The notes beneath the pieces were generated by a model. The model was not told the DNA's origin. It saw only the letters and a program-made list of their open reading frames with translations, and searched no databases. A DNA stretch of 64,000 nucleotides from Pagrus major (lineage: Eukaryota; Chordata; Actinopteri; Spariformes; Sparidae): contig NC_133230.1 of NCBI RefSeq assembly GCF_040436345.1, positions 17,184,197-17,248,196 of the forward strand. Direction: 5' to 3'. The position numbers and the translations under genes are program-made. Each line of letters starts with the position of its first letter. Within the stretch, counting starts at the first letter, position 1. Below are positions 1 through 11,892 of the stretch, piece after piece.

Positions 1-877
1 TGAGTGACCGGGACTTTGGGATACCAGGATGGGTATTTTTCACTCCATCCTGACATATCATGGACCAATCTGCCTACTATGTACTCAGTTAATCAAATAA
101 AGAAAACTGGGCTGAAACTAACAAATATTTTCAACTGTTTATCATCAATTAATCTGCAGATTACTTGCTTGAACAATCAACTTGTGCGTAAAACATCTGA
201 AAAAAAAAAAAAAAATGCTCATTACAATGGTGTTCTGCCTGATCAGCAGTCCAAAACCAAAAGATATTGAGTTCAAACAATCACATCCGAGAAGCTGAAT
301 CCATCATTTTTATATATATTTGCTTCAAAAATGTGATGTGATTAACGATGAATCGATCATCAGAATTGTTGCAGTTCACTTTCCTGTTGATCTACTTAAC
401 TAATTATCGCAGCTCTAACAGAAAATAATCATTAGCTGCAGCCCTGGCTGTGTGTGTGACATGTATTGACTGACACACAAAAAAACACACAAACAACTAC
501 AAGATATGTTGTAAATGAACACATTTCGCTTTGATAAAGCGATCAGTTAACTCCTTTTTAAGCTAAATATTCCACCTTTTGTTGTGACATATTTCATTTG
601 GACCTCAAGTCACATGTAGCAGCTTACGTGCCAATATGTCTGTTGAACAGTATGGTTAGAGAGGGCCTGAGGGGGAAGTGATCATGCTCCACGAACCAGA
701 ATATGTAACTCCTTTTCTCATTCACATCTGACACTGCATCACGCACTCCAGCTGTGTAGCCATTCATGGAATAATGACAGGCTGGATACACACACAGCTT
801 CAGGGTGCTGAGTGCATATTTGCAGACCATCACACAACAACTACTGGCCAACTTACTGCACATGGATCAGACTGAGG

Positions 878-879
<2 letters not shown>

Positions 880-929
<50 letters not shown>
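880..929. repeat. (CA)n microsatellite
   Basis: About 25 uninterrupted CA units are visible. It is translated as His-Thr runs in two frames, which explains the open frames around it. Confidence 0.95.
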
Positions 930-931
<2 letters not shown>

Positions 932-1383
932 CACATACCATCCCCGGTGTTTGCCCACAAGATGGATGGCTGCACCTCCAGACACATCAGATAACCCGAT
1001 TAGGACAGCTTTAACTGGATATTTAACAGCGTGGCAATGCAATTATCTCAAAGCATATGACAGTTATTTTTTCGGGTCGGTGGAGGGGAGAATCAATAGG
1101 AGGCTGTCTGCAGGCCATTGTGGCGTTTATCATATGCGTGCCCGGCCTCAGTGGTCAGCTCAGCTCTGCAGCGCATCCATCCCTGCTGCTGCAACACAAG
1201 GAGAGGAGCCCCCTCTCCACAATCAGAGCGCTGCAAAACATCACCCACCACCACCGCCAGCCTCTGTCTCCCTCTCCTGCCCCCTTCTGAGGGCAAAGTT
1301 GGCTTTTAAACACACGCAACGCAACATCTGCCGACTGACACGAGCGGATACAACGAGCCACAATGTGGTATTTATCTTCTCTG

Positions 1384-1408
1384 CTCTCTCTCTCTCTCTC
1401 TCTCTCTC
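1384..1408. repeat. (CT)n microsatellite
   Basis: About 12 CT units in a row, just upstream of the CpG-containing stretch at 1.5-2.1 kb. Confidence 0.9.
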
Positions 1409-1511
1409 CCGAAATGAATTCATCTCCACACAAGCGCAAAAATAGGGGACAAGGCGGGTGCACCGATTGGAATTCAACACGGGAGGAGGACTAAAAAAAA
1501 AGCGTGCTTAC

Positions 1512-2060
1512 CGCAGAAAAAGCCAGATTAATCCATCGGAGTTTCCAGAGGGACTTTTCGGGGATATTTTTCTACTCTCTGTGAGTGTTTTTCCTTCGCA
1601 TTGACGCGGAATAGCGGTGGGATACCCGTCCCTGCCGATCCAGGAGCTCCTGTCGCCGCCGTGCGTACAGATGATGACGATGGCGGCCAGTGTCAAGTTC
1701 ACAGCAAACCACACATGCAGCTCCTGCTCGGTCCCGCCAAAATAAAGCTGTTGTTTTTCCCAATGAGACCGAGCAAGTCATTTCGAGGCGAAAGAGGAAA
1801 ACGAATCTAATGTTTTTAACCTGTGTTTAAAATTAAAATCCCACTAATTCTGTCAAAGTAAGACTGCTTAGCACCCTCTATATGTGATTTCTAAATGACC
1901 AACTTCCGTGCTTTTATTTTGACCTGCAAACGCTGGTGTGCCTTCCGGTTCGTCTGTGTGCGTCTTGACGCAGCTGTGATTGCGTGCAGCTGATGCGGAT
2001 CCACGCCGACCACGAGCTGTGATTGACACCGCTCCCCTCCAATAGCAGTTAACTAATTAT
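1512..2060 (-). promoter_or_regulatory. Possible promoter and first exon of a leftward gene
   Basis: This stretch is richer in CG dinucleotides than its surroundings, contains a CCAAT motif at 2039-2043, and read on the minus strand ends at a good 5' splice site (CTGCG followed by gtaagc at 1512/1511). That combination is what a 5' exon with its promoter looks like. A minus-strand open frame crosses the donor but resembles no family I recognise, so the exon could be wholly untranslated. Any downstream exon would lie left of the window. Inference only. Confidence 0.3.
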
Positions 2061-2318
2061 AATAGGACACGCCCCCCCTCCTCGTCTGTGGAGAGACTGG
2101 AAAACAGGGCAAGGTTGGTAAATTATCTGTTTTCGTTAAAGGCGCTCAGAGCTCTCCTCACATTCTCAATTTTAAGTCTTAAAATATGAATAAGAAAGTC
2201 AGAGTCTCACACAGAGAAGGATTCATTAGGGTTAACAAGTAGAGCTTTATAAATCTTTTAGTCTGATTTCTGTTTCATCCCATTGTATGCAACAATTTCC
2301 CCTGGTTGAACAAATACT

Positions 2319-2507
2319 GTTGTGTTTTGTGAAATGTTGTATATCGAGAAAAGCATTTGTGCTTTGACCCTCAGGGCCACCGTAATGAAGCCCTAAAGAT
2401 CAATAGGCATAAAGTGTTGTTGTGTTTTGTGAAATGTTGTGTTTTGTGAGAAGTATTTGTGTTTTGACCCTCAGGGCCACCGTAAATGAAGCCCTAAAGA
2501 TCAATAG
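2319..2507. repeat. Tandem duplication, period about 100 bp, two copies
   Basis: Copy 1 is 2319-2406 and copy 2 is 2419-2507. Both start with GTTGTGTTTTGTGAAATG and carry TTTGACCCTCAGGGCCACCG followed by AATGAAGCCCTAAAGATCAA. They differ by a few substitutions and small indels, so the duplication is recent or conserved by exchange. Confidence 0.85.
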
Positions 2508-5300
2508 AACTCTTAACAGCTTCTTATTTCTGGTAATGTTCAGGTGCTGTCACATGAAGCTTGCAAAGCAACAGAAACTGAGAAATAATGTCTCCTTTTG
2601 TATGAATGAAAACATCAGCAACGCTCGGACACTCAGAGGGAGTATTGGTCGCAAAATGCAACATGTATTCCATTCATTAGGGCAAACAATCCTACTCAGA
2701 TTAGAAAATGTCATTTTTTGATAATTTACAAGGATTTACAGAGATTTAAACCTGCTCAGGAATGTAATTATGAATCACAATGCTGACCTCTGACCTGCAC
2801 TGACGCAGTAGTCCTCGAGTGTTGCAGCTGTTTGAATGCCAGACGTGCACTCCAAGTTTATACGGTTGACTGAATAAGCGACTTAAGGACGAGAAAGCGA
2901 CAACACACGGACAAGTCAAGTTTGTGTTCCGTGCTTTGACATGTGAGCGGGACGGATCGAGAATCAAACTAACAACCCTACAATAAATTGTCATCCTGCT
3001 CTGCAACCAGCGATAAGACTCCAGTTAACAATTATTTTCATTATCAAATGTACTCTCTGAGTAATCAATTCATTTTTGTCAATAAACTGTCAGAAAATAG
3101 TGAAAATGTCCATTAAATTGTCAAAATGTTTTGTTTTGTCCGACCAACAGTTGAAAACACAAAGATATTCCATTATACAATGATTTAAAGCTGTAAATCT
3201 GAATATCAGACAAGCTTTAAACTGATATACTGGCAGCAGATCATTAGACAGACTAGACTGCAGCGGCCACTCTCGTCTGTGGTTTGAGATCAATGCTTAT
3301 ATATTAGTAAATGCACCAAAATCCATCCACGATTAAAGTGTTAAATTTTACATGATTTAAAGATTGCCTTTTTATAGTGTTGAGGCAGCTGTGTGCAGTA
3401 GTTGTGCACACACTCCTGCTGATGTCTTCCTGACAGGTGAAGTCTTTATGTCTAAATGTCTGGCTGGCATGGTGTTGTTGAAAACACTTCATGGCCTGCT
3501 GGCTTTGTCCTCTGGTTTACATATTCATGGCAGCTCAACATAATAATTGCAGCTTTGCATGTAATCAGAATATCACAACAATGAGCGTGGCCTAGTTAGC
3601 CTGATGAAGGGAGGGTGGCTGAAAGAAGTCACCCTAATCCTCAAACTGTTGTCTGGGCTGCTTAGTTTTTGAACTCACTCTCACCCTACTTCTCCACAAT
3701 AACCAGGAGTCACGATCGCCGAAGTGCTCGACGTGCAGCCTCTTCCTCGGAGCCATTTTGGACCGGTTACCATGGAGATGTGGGTCATGGAAAGCGAGAG
3801 GAGACGTGTGGCTGGTGGTGGAGTCAGAGCACTGCAGGCTGCTGGAGCAGGAGGGCCATAAACTCTCATTATATCTGGGTCACTGGGATGCTCCAGCTGC
3901 AACGAGCAGACAAGACGCTATTATGCAAGAAGAGGGATGAGGGAAGTTGTGGGCACAGGGGCTTATAGTTACAGGGGACGTCTGTTTACTGGGCGAGACA
4001 TATGTTAGGAGGGTGCGTGATGATATAATATGAGAACAGCTGAGCGGAGCTTTCTCTGCTCAGCTGTCCAGAACATGCTGTTGTTTTGTCACTTAAATGT
4101 CCATCTACAGGTTTTGATAAACACCTTCCCTGGCCTTATTTGTTGCAGCTTTGTATATCAATAAAAATGTTTAACCTCTTTAACCCTGATTTTTATTTTA
4201 TTTTTTCATTAAGCAAAACATCTAACCATTAAAAAGCTGGAGGCTCTATGGTATGACATAGAGACACTAAGATTTAATGTTTTATGTGGTTTTCTTTTCC
4301 AGATGTCAGACTTTGAGATTTCTGTATAATTAATTAAATAAATAAATAAAGTTTATTTAAGAGGGATGCTCTGTGTATAAACCTGGAGTCAGTGCCGGGT
4401 TGATCAGGTTAACTAGAAATTTGGTTATAAATATGAGCTATGCGCAATTTACAAATCATGCAATATTATTTAAAGAAAGGTAAGTAAAGTTAATTTGCTT
4501 AACATGTAAAAAAAAAAACATGATAAATAGCAAAAGAATAAACAATAAAAGATATAAAAACATTGAAAATGTACAAACACTAGACAGAAATAGGTGAGAA
4601 AAAGCGAGTTTGAATAATAGAGTGCGTTGTCGGCTATATTATTGCATTTAATGTTGTGTATTATTGTATATTGTACATTCATATAAAATGCAGTAAAGAT
4701 GTAAGCTGCTAGTATGTTGTGTATTAGAGACAATTTGATTAAATATGTGCATTGTATGCTATATTATTGCATATCTGCAGACTATTATTATATTCATATT
4801 ATATTCCATATCATTCCATATTGATATAATATGATGTATAATGATGCAGGCTCCATTGTTGCATACTGTGCTGTTTATTATTGTATATTCACACAATATG
4901 CAATAATAACGGAGGCTATATTGTTGCATATGATATTCACATCATATCATTGTATGTCCATATAATTACAATAACATTTAATTGTAGCCTATAGCTTTTG
5001 TAGATGACACATGGTACACATATTTAGAGATGACTGGCCAAAACATTGACCTATTGTTATTATCTACATGCTATTTCTCTGTAATGTATTGTTTGATATT
5101 AAAACTAAGCTACTTATAAAACACATTTTGGCCATTTTGTCTTTAAACATGTCCTATACTGTGGTGAGGGGTGGTCATGGATCTCTGGGGTATTCCCTCC
5201 GTGAAGGGAGCGTCCAGCTCAGTGTGCGGGGCCTCATCGAGACGCCTGCTCAGCTGCAATTTCGGTCAAAAATAAATCAAGTTATTTCGCCCTAAATCAG
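2508..5300. other. Intergenic sequence upstream of marcks
   Basis: No gene is supported. The 2.5-4.6 kb part is ordinary unique-looking sequence; 4.6-5.0 kb is an AT-rich array listed separately. Open frames in 3.6-4.0 kb show no recognisable domain or splice support. Confidence 0.6.
4620..4990. repeat. AT-rich degenerate array
   Basis: Variants of TATTGCATA, TTGTATATTCA and ATATTATTGCATA recur about every 40-70 bases, several in both orientations, so the stretch can fold into many short hairpins. Motifs such as the ATTGTTGCATA type occur near 4855 and 4921. Degenerate minisatellite or a decayed transposon; class not assigned. Confidence 0.55.
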
Positions 5301-5369
5301 ACATATAAAAAACAAGTAGTTAGCCATGTTGTTGTTGTCTCTATTGTCCATGCCCCCCCGCCTCCTCCC

Positions 5370-5769
5370 CACTCCATGACCCCCCCACTCGTTGGGGATC
5401 GGGGACTTGTGATTGGTGGAGACGGGCCGGCTTTGTCGTCATAGCCCCAGTACCCATTCATCAGTGGACTTGGGCGTTGTACTCCGCATCTCATTTGCGG
5501 CGGGGCCAATTTCTCCATTTACAAACTCCGCTCGAGAAAAAATTGAAAGAATTCGCGTTTTTCTTTTGCGTCTTCGCCACATTTTTTTCCACCCCCAGCA
5601 ACTTCTCGCACGTCCCTTTTTGCGGTCACTTCGGTCTCGGCCCTGATTCCTCGGCTTCGCTTGGAAAAGAAGGAGGTGTCGGCGCTTGACTTGAAATTTT
5701 TTTGGGGAGGAAGCTTGCGGTCTTTGTTCAATCATTTGATCGGTTGGGTTCCTTTGTTGCGCCAGAAGC
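5370..5769 (+). promoter_or_regulatory. marcks: marcks promoter and 5' UTR
   Basis: GC- and CpG-rich sequence immediately precedes the marcks start codon, in contrast to the AT-rich DNA to its left. It contains ATTGG (inverted CCAAT) near 5411-5416 and no obvious TATA box close to the start, in line with a CpG-type promoter. The exact transcription start cannot be read from sequence. Confidence 0.55.
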
Positions 5770-7453
5770 ATGGGAGCACAAATCTCCAAAACCGCTGGAA
5801 AAGAGGAAGCTGCGGTTGAAAAGCCGGCAGAAGGCGCAGCTGTTGCAGCAAAGACAAACGGACAGGTAAATAAGATTTTAATTATCCGAGTCTTAATTGC
5901 TGGAGCGGAATTTGTCTCGTTTTGGAAATGTGTTGCGTCAATGGCGTGCTCCATGTTCCCCGTAGCGCATCCCCACGCTCACCGGCTTTCAGGGAAAGTG
6001 GCCACATGTACCCATTTTCACCGGCGCGTGCATTGTTTCAATTTTGATGTTTTCTGCTGCCAAACGTTGCTCCAAATAACGGAGGCGTTATTGCAATGCT
6101 TCAAATTGACACATGCGCATATTTTAATTCATCTTTTTGAGGCTGCGCCCACTGAGCCCAATGTTTTAAATTCATCACGAAATTGTTCAAATGGCATTTT
6201 TGGTTTTTCTAGCAAACATTTTCTCAGTCTCCCTTTGGCCGCAGCTTCACAAACAGTGTTTCTTTTTTTAATTCGTTTGGCTGAAATGTGTGCAGCCGAG
6301 GGTTTGCGGCCGCTCTCACTGGTGGCATGGCCATTTTAAAAAACGCTACCACGCCTTTGTTGCCAGGTTCAAGAAAGGAGCCACGTTTTTATCCACACAC
6401 AAAAGCCACAAAATCAACAGATTACACAAGGCACAGAGAGCTGGGTGACAGAAGGATATAAAATTAAAATAGCAAACGTTGGATGACTAAAGTGGTCATT
6501 AAAAGAAAGGGGGGAAAAAATCCCCAAATTCCTATGTTGCATCCACTGGCTCCACATTGAACGCCCCCTGGCGGGCCCCGGCGGTGCTGCAGTCTATCTG
6601 ACAGCCTACTGCTGAAAGCCATAGATCTGTCGTCACTCTCATAGTAACAGATGTTGCTGCAGTTTTAGGTCTATTTTCCTATTGGTTGCCACTAGAGGTT
6701 GAATTTGATTAAATATCAAGGCGCGCCAGATTTTTGCAGGGGCTAGTCCCTGCACACGCATGTTCAAATGTAGGCCAGAGGAGATGCATGATTACAGGGA
6801 AATCAAGGGTCATTTTTCTGCATGTTCAAGAATGACATTTTTAGCTGATTCTTTCATTCCAGGAGAACGGCCATGCCAAGACCAATGGGGATGCCTCTCC
6901 AGCTGCAGAGGAGGCCAACAAAGCTGATGTCCAGGCCAACGGCAGCACTCCCACTGAGGAGGCTCCAAAAGAAGAAGGCGAGAAAGTAGAGGGTGCCGAG
7001 GCCAACGGCGAGAAGGAGCCTGCCACAAACGGAGAGGCCTCTGCCAAGCCGGAGGAAGGCACCCCATCCACCAGCGATGACGGCAAGCAGAAGAAAAAGC
7101 GCTTCTCCTTCAAGAAACCCTCCTTCAAGCTCAGCGGCTTCTCCTTCAAGAAGACCAAGAAGGAGTCTGAGGAGGGAGCAACAGCTGAAGAAGAAGCCGG
7201 AGGGGAGGTGGTGTCAGAGGACGCACCAGCCGAGGAGGCCAAACCAGCTGAGGCTGGCGAGGAAGGAGCCAAGGAGGCTGCAGCTGAGGAGCCAAAGGCT
7301 GAGGAGGAGGAGGAGGAGGAGAAGGAGGAGGTGAAGGCAGAGGAGGAGGCAGCAGCAGCAGCAGCACCAGAGGGAGGAGAGGAGAAACCTGCTGAAGCTT
7401 CACCTACTGAACCAGAGACGGCAGCCAGTCCAGAAGCAGCCACCGCTGAGTAA
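5770..7453 (+). CDS. marcks: MARCKS, myristoylated alanine-rich C-kinase substrate
   Basis: Two coding exons, 5770-5865 and 6863-7453, give 228 aa; the intron has GT (5866) and AG (6861-6862) and falls after codon 32 (NGQ/ENG), the family's usual intron position. MGAQISK at the N-terminus supplies Gly2 for myristoylation. The MH2-like NGQENGH block spans the junction. The basic effector domain is about residues 107-132 (KQKKKRFSFKKP, then SFKLSGFSFKKTKKE), with serines 114, 119, 123 and 126 as the expected protein kinase C sites; this region binds PIP2, calmodulin and actin in the family. The rest is Ala/Glu-rich and presumably disordered. It is shorter than human MARCKS (about 332 aa) and has an extra proline in the effector domain. 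Phe-rich, Ser-rich effector sequence favours MARCKS over MARCKSL1; which teleost duplicate (a or b) cannot be decided here. Confidence 0.95.
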
Positions 7454-8190
7454 TCCTGCTGAACGAGACACCGGAATGAAGGAGGCGATGTGAAGGAATG
7501 CGAGGACTTGTCTAAAACCAGGGATTTTTTTTGTTCATTTTTTTTGTTGGTGTTTGTTTACTATTCTGCAACCATCTCATCCATAATGACTGCAACGTCC
7601 TTGGCAGTGATGGACAGGAGGTGTACTGGAGAGTGTGCTGCTGCTTCCTCACTGCTCATTGGTGCTTGCATTTGTGACGTGGGTGAGTGTGAAAGTGCGA
7701 ATGCGGGTGTGAATGTTTTTCTACATGAAACCATGACTGTGTTGACACGTTGCTGAATTTGACATATTTTATCAAAGTATTTGGTGCTGGGCAATTGGAT
7801 GTAGCAGCTAAAGCTGTGTCTGCAAGATTTGACACATTGTGATATTTAAAGGGAAAGTCCTAAACCAAGTCTTAAATGTTGTCTTTGCAGTGCACAGTTG
7901 TTTACAACTCTTTAAAAACTCAAACGCTCCTGTGGACACAACCATTCCTGAATGAACTAGATTTAGTTAACTGTCAAAAAACAATAGGTGCTCATCACTT
8001 CCCATCTAGATTCCACCATTTCAAAACTCTGTAGTAATGCACGTTGTATAGAATTTGATATTACTGGTTTTATGACTGAGATGTACCTAAATGACTGAAG
8101 TTTTTAACAGATTACCCATTGTAAATGAAGTTTTCTTGTTTTTCACCATTTGTAAGATTGAATAAAATTGGGAGATGTTTTAAGCAAATT
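7454..8190 (+). other. marcks: marcks 3' UTR
   Basis: About 0.7 kb after the stop codon runs to an AATAAA hexamer at 8161-8166, the first well placed signal. No other gene is evident in it. Confidence 0.7.
8161..8166 (+). terminator. Polyadenylation signal of marcks
   Basis: Canonical AATAAA about 710 bases after the marcks stop codon. Confidence 0.65.
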
Positions 8191-8788
8191 TTGCATCAAG
8201 CTGTGATGACTACAACACCACTACACTAAGAAGCACACACATGTCTTTGAGCAGCCATAACCACCTTTATTCAAAATGAATTCAGCTTATTAAAATAAAG
8301 GAATGAAGTGAGAAGTGGCTCATTTACTCAGTCAGTCAATCCTCAAATGTCTCCTCCGACATTTCACTATTGTGTTCTGTGACTGAGCCCCTGGAGGAAT
8401 AAATACAGATTCTTGACTTGACAGCACCCTCTTGTGGAGCATTATAGGAAGAAATCTGAGGCGAGGTTTCTATACCATGTGTAGAGAGGCATGATTATGA
8501 AATCTGTATCATGAGGGGTTTGGAATCTCGAAATATATATAAAAAAATAATAATATGGCAAGGAATAGCATGTCACGTTTGTAGGAAACTGAAATTCTTC
8601 AGGTTTTGTAATTGCATCAATAACATTAGCAAGAATATAAGATATCAAACAGCCTCAGAAAGGAGCAATAGAGTTAATATTTGTTGTGACCAATATATAT
8701 AAATGCATTTTCTACACATTTTGCAGTTATACATACAACAGGAACCTCTGTCCATACCATAAAATATAGGCATATCAAGGCATTAAGA

Positions 8789-9251
8789 CAGTGATGGAAT
8801 ATAACTAAGTACATTTACTCAAGTACTGTACTTAAGTACAGATTTGAGGTACTTTTCCATTTCCTGCTACTTTATACTTCTCTACATTTTGGGGGCAAAT
8901 ATTACACTTTTACTCCACTGCATTTATTTGATAAATTAAGTCACTAGTTACATTTCAGGTTACATGCTGAATCTGAGCCAAAGTAGTAGTTTTTTAGCAA
9001 TCAGATAAAAGAGACACTGATTCCAATAAAAAAAATGCAGAATATCAGATAAGATTGTTGGGTAGTATAGTATGCAGTATACGCATACATAAATAACTTC
9101 ATACTTGAGAACATTTAATATCAGATACTTTAAGTCTTAATTTGATGCTATTTGCATGGCCGACTATCACTTTTACTAAAAAAAATCATATTTGAACATG
9201 ATATCTTTACTTTTACTCAAGTATGACTTTTAGGTACCTTTTGCAATACTG
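8789..9251 (+). mobile_element. Non-autonomous DNA element, hAT-like (copy 1)
   Basis: Starts CAGTGATGGAA and ends in the near-complement GCAATACTG, giving CAGT...ACTG termini as in hAT elements. Shared blocks with the other copies include ACTTAAGTAC, TGCTACTTTATACTTCT, TTTATTTGATAA followed by AGTCACTAGTTAC, and ATATCAGATACTTTAAG. About 460 bp, no coding capacity. Family assignment is from memory of teleost repeats, not a search. Confidence 0.65.
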
Positions 9252-10876
9252 TTAATTAACACATAACAACAATGCAGTACAACTGCAACTATACATGCAG
9301 GAAATATGCTCAGATTTAGTCATTGTATTTTATCATGAACATAACTACTTCTCTAAACTACACCCTATATGTTTGAATCAATTAGGGCCTTTTTTTTTTT
9401 TACAGTCAAGTGGGAGTGTCCACTAGCTAGTCCATACTTAAAGGCAGCAATAGGCTATCAGCATGCACTGTTGCTAAAAAGATGGTGGTGGTAAGCTCTC
9501 TGTTGCTAGGAAGAATGGAGCAGGCCATGCTCGAGGTTAGCTAGAAACATGATATACATTTGTATTCACATTTTGTTTGGATTTTTACTTTCTTGAGAAG
9601 AGTAAATAGATTTTCACACATTAAAAAAAAAATAAAAAATCTGTTTGAATTGGTGAACCAATGTCGCAGATACCCAGCCACCCTGATACAATCACTGCCC
9701 ACTCGCAAGTTGCATATGCATAAAAGGTTTCTTTCTGATATTTCAATTTAGTCACCATTCATTTTAATAAAGTTTAATTCTCTTACAAGTTCATGTGAAA
9801 GTAAGTAACAAAAAGCACATCCAGCAGCCATACAGTCCCAGGTTTCTATGTACCACCACTTTCAGTGGCCCCATCTAGCCTCAACCTTTAAAAAAAATCT
9901 GGGGGCATTTTTGTGGTGAACTACACCTTTAAGGCTCCAAAACTGTATGATTATCACAAACATCATTTTCTCTAAACCTCATTTACAAGAAGACAAAGTG
10001 AGACATGCTTTGCTACCCTTCGGTATTTTTAGGAAATAACCAACTGACTTGGGGAACAGCCGCAACGTAATTATGTGATGAGATTTGGGCTGAGTTGTGT
10101 TTGATTCGGTCACAGTGTTGCTGGTTTTAAATGATAGTGTTTGAAACAAACATTTTCACGACGTGTAGAGTTTTTTGGTATCAACGACAAACAACTGCAG
10201 CACAGACCTCGCCATGGACATGTTAGGATTTCTTCTACAAAACCTCATAAAAACACCAGAATCTTTTTAAGAGTAGATGAGTTCACTGCAAACTCCTTTG
10301 GGGTGTTTTTAGCCACCCACAGCTGCACCCATGCTCATTTCAAACCATCTATTTCCTCTGCATCCAGTTCAACCCTGTGTACTGCAGCCCTCCACCGCAG
10401 GAAGGGTGTGTTTTACACATAATATTTCTATTTCTGATTCCTGGTGTGCATGTCCATCTTGGGCAGGTTGTTGAGGGATTTACTGCCATTTTCTTCCTCG
10501 TAAAGTGAGCGTCTCTAACATGCAGCTCGTATCCCATCATGCCACTCTCCATCCTCATCAGGTTCTTCAGCTTCATTCTAGACAAGCAGATTCACAAGTA
10601 TAGATGCATTAAAGCAAATACAGTTAGCCGTCTAAACACCCAAAATAAATCAAAGTGAAAAATATTCCTTTAAGCGCACCAGATAATTTTGGAGTGTGGC
10701 TTGTGGAGTCGACCAGAAGCAGCGCTCCGTCTGTGTTCCTGACGGTCCCACCTCATGCGCCGACCGCAGACCGTCTCTGAATGGCAGTCCCATCAGATGG
10801 CAATCCCCAGCGGTTTTCCCTCCACCAGCTTCCTCTCTCTTCTGTCCCTTGGGCCCCTCACCTAACCACCATCTCG

Positions 10877-10893
10877 CTCTCTCTCTCTCTCTC
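10877..10893. repeat. Short (CT)n run
   Basis: Eight CT units in a pyrimidine-rich context. Confidence 0.85.
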
Positions 10894-11103
10894 CTGGGGA
10901 GGATCAAACAGCTGCTGCCCTGCCAGAGGACCATCCCTGTCCCTCATCCCACACAACTATTTTCAGCACACCTATATTCAGCTGGCACGGTAGAGTAGCT
11001 TTTGTAAACTTTGGCTGCCAAGCAGGCGACCAGTGGCCATCATGTGGGGAGGAATTTGTGCTTTATGACCCTCATCCATCTCAGCTTCTATACAGGGACA
11101 AGT

Positions 11104-11330
11104 GGTGTGAAGTAACTAAGTCCATATACCCAAGTACTTAGGCCTGCTAAGTAAGTAATGCTTTCTACCTTTGCTCCACTACATTTCAGGGAGAGATATT
11201 GTACTTTGTACTTCACTACATTCATTTGACTGATGAAATAACCATGCAGATTAAATTTCTACATACAAACTATCAGATTATTACATTTGACGCTTTCTAA
11301 AGCCTTTGTCTATGATATGTGACTGTTTAA
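11104..11330 (+). mobile_element. hAT-like element fragment (copy 2)
   Basis: Carries AAGTAACTAAGTCCATATAC, CAAGTACTTA, CCACTACATTTCAG and the CATTTGACTGATGAAATAA block of the same family as 8789-9251, same orientation. Only the left part is recognisable. Confidence 0.55.
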
Positions 11331-11622
11331 CTTGGCCACATACACCTGACACTACTTTTTAAAGAGTCTGAATTGAAGATCGCAAACCTTTTTTACATTT
11401 GTTTGTATTTACAGATTAAAATACCCTACTGCAACATTATATTGCTGCTTACATAAGTAATAATAAGGGGGATTCTCAATCACAAGTACTATAACTTTTG
11501 GTATACTAAATAGATTTTTTAAAAATCCTTTCGCCTGGAAATGTAACTTGTAATGGAAAATTTGTACTAGTTTACTTTTTGTCCCCCTATTTAGCATTTA
11601 TAAGCTGTATATACACTTTTAA

Positions 11623-11759
11623 AAATGGTTTATTACACACTACAATGTAGTTGTAAGCAGATATGAGGACATTTTGAATGTTTATAATCATCAGTGGAGT
11701 TAAAGTTATTACCATTTAAATCTTCTTACAACTACATTACAGTGTGTTATAAACCATTT
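11623..11759. mobile_element. Hairpin (foldback) element
   Basis: Two arms of about 35 bp, 11623-11657 and 11725-11759, are inverted copies of each other with a few mismatches: one reads AATGGTTTATTACACACTAC, the other ends GTGTGTTATAAACCATTT. They flank a 67-bp loop. The outer flanks (ATGGTAATTTATTGC and similar) suggest that the element extends further. Typical of a MITE; class not assigned. Confidence 0.6.
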
Positions 11760-11892
11760 ATTAAATGGTAATTTATTGCTTATACATGTTAAAGATGGGG
11801 AGTTGAAGTAAAGTGTTGCTGAATGTTTTTATATTATGTTATTGTTACTTTAACTTACATACAAAGGATCTGAAATCAACATCTGGCGGGGA

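Larger units (their letters stand above)
1..1500. other. Non-coding left flank
   Basis: No exon with convincing splice sites and family resemblance was found. It holds a (CA)n microsatellite at 880-929 and a (CT)n run at 1384-1408. The short open frames here are mostly readings of these repeats. Confidence 0.6.

Noticed and set aside
5439-5954. 171-codon minus-strand frame over the marcks promoter
   Set aside because: It overlaps the marcks 5' UTR and first exon in complement and has no recognisable motif; GC-rich sequence has few stops.
6841-7443. 200-codon minus-strand frame opposite marcks
   Set aside because: Ser/Ala-rich shadow of the Glu/Ala-rich MARCKS exon; the plus-strand frame has the conserved effector domain and splice site.
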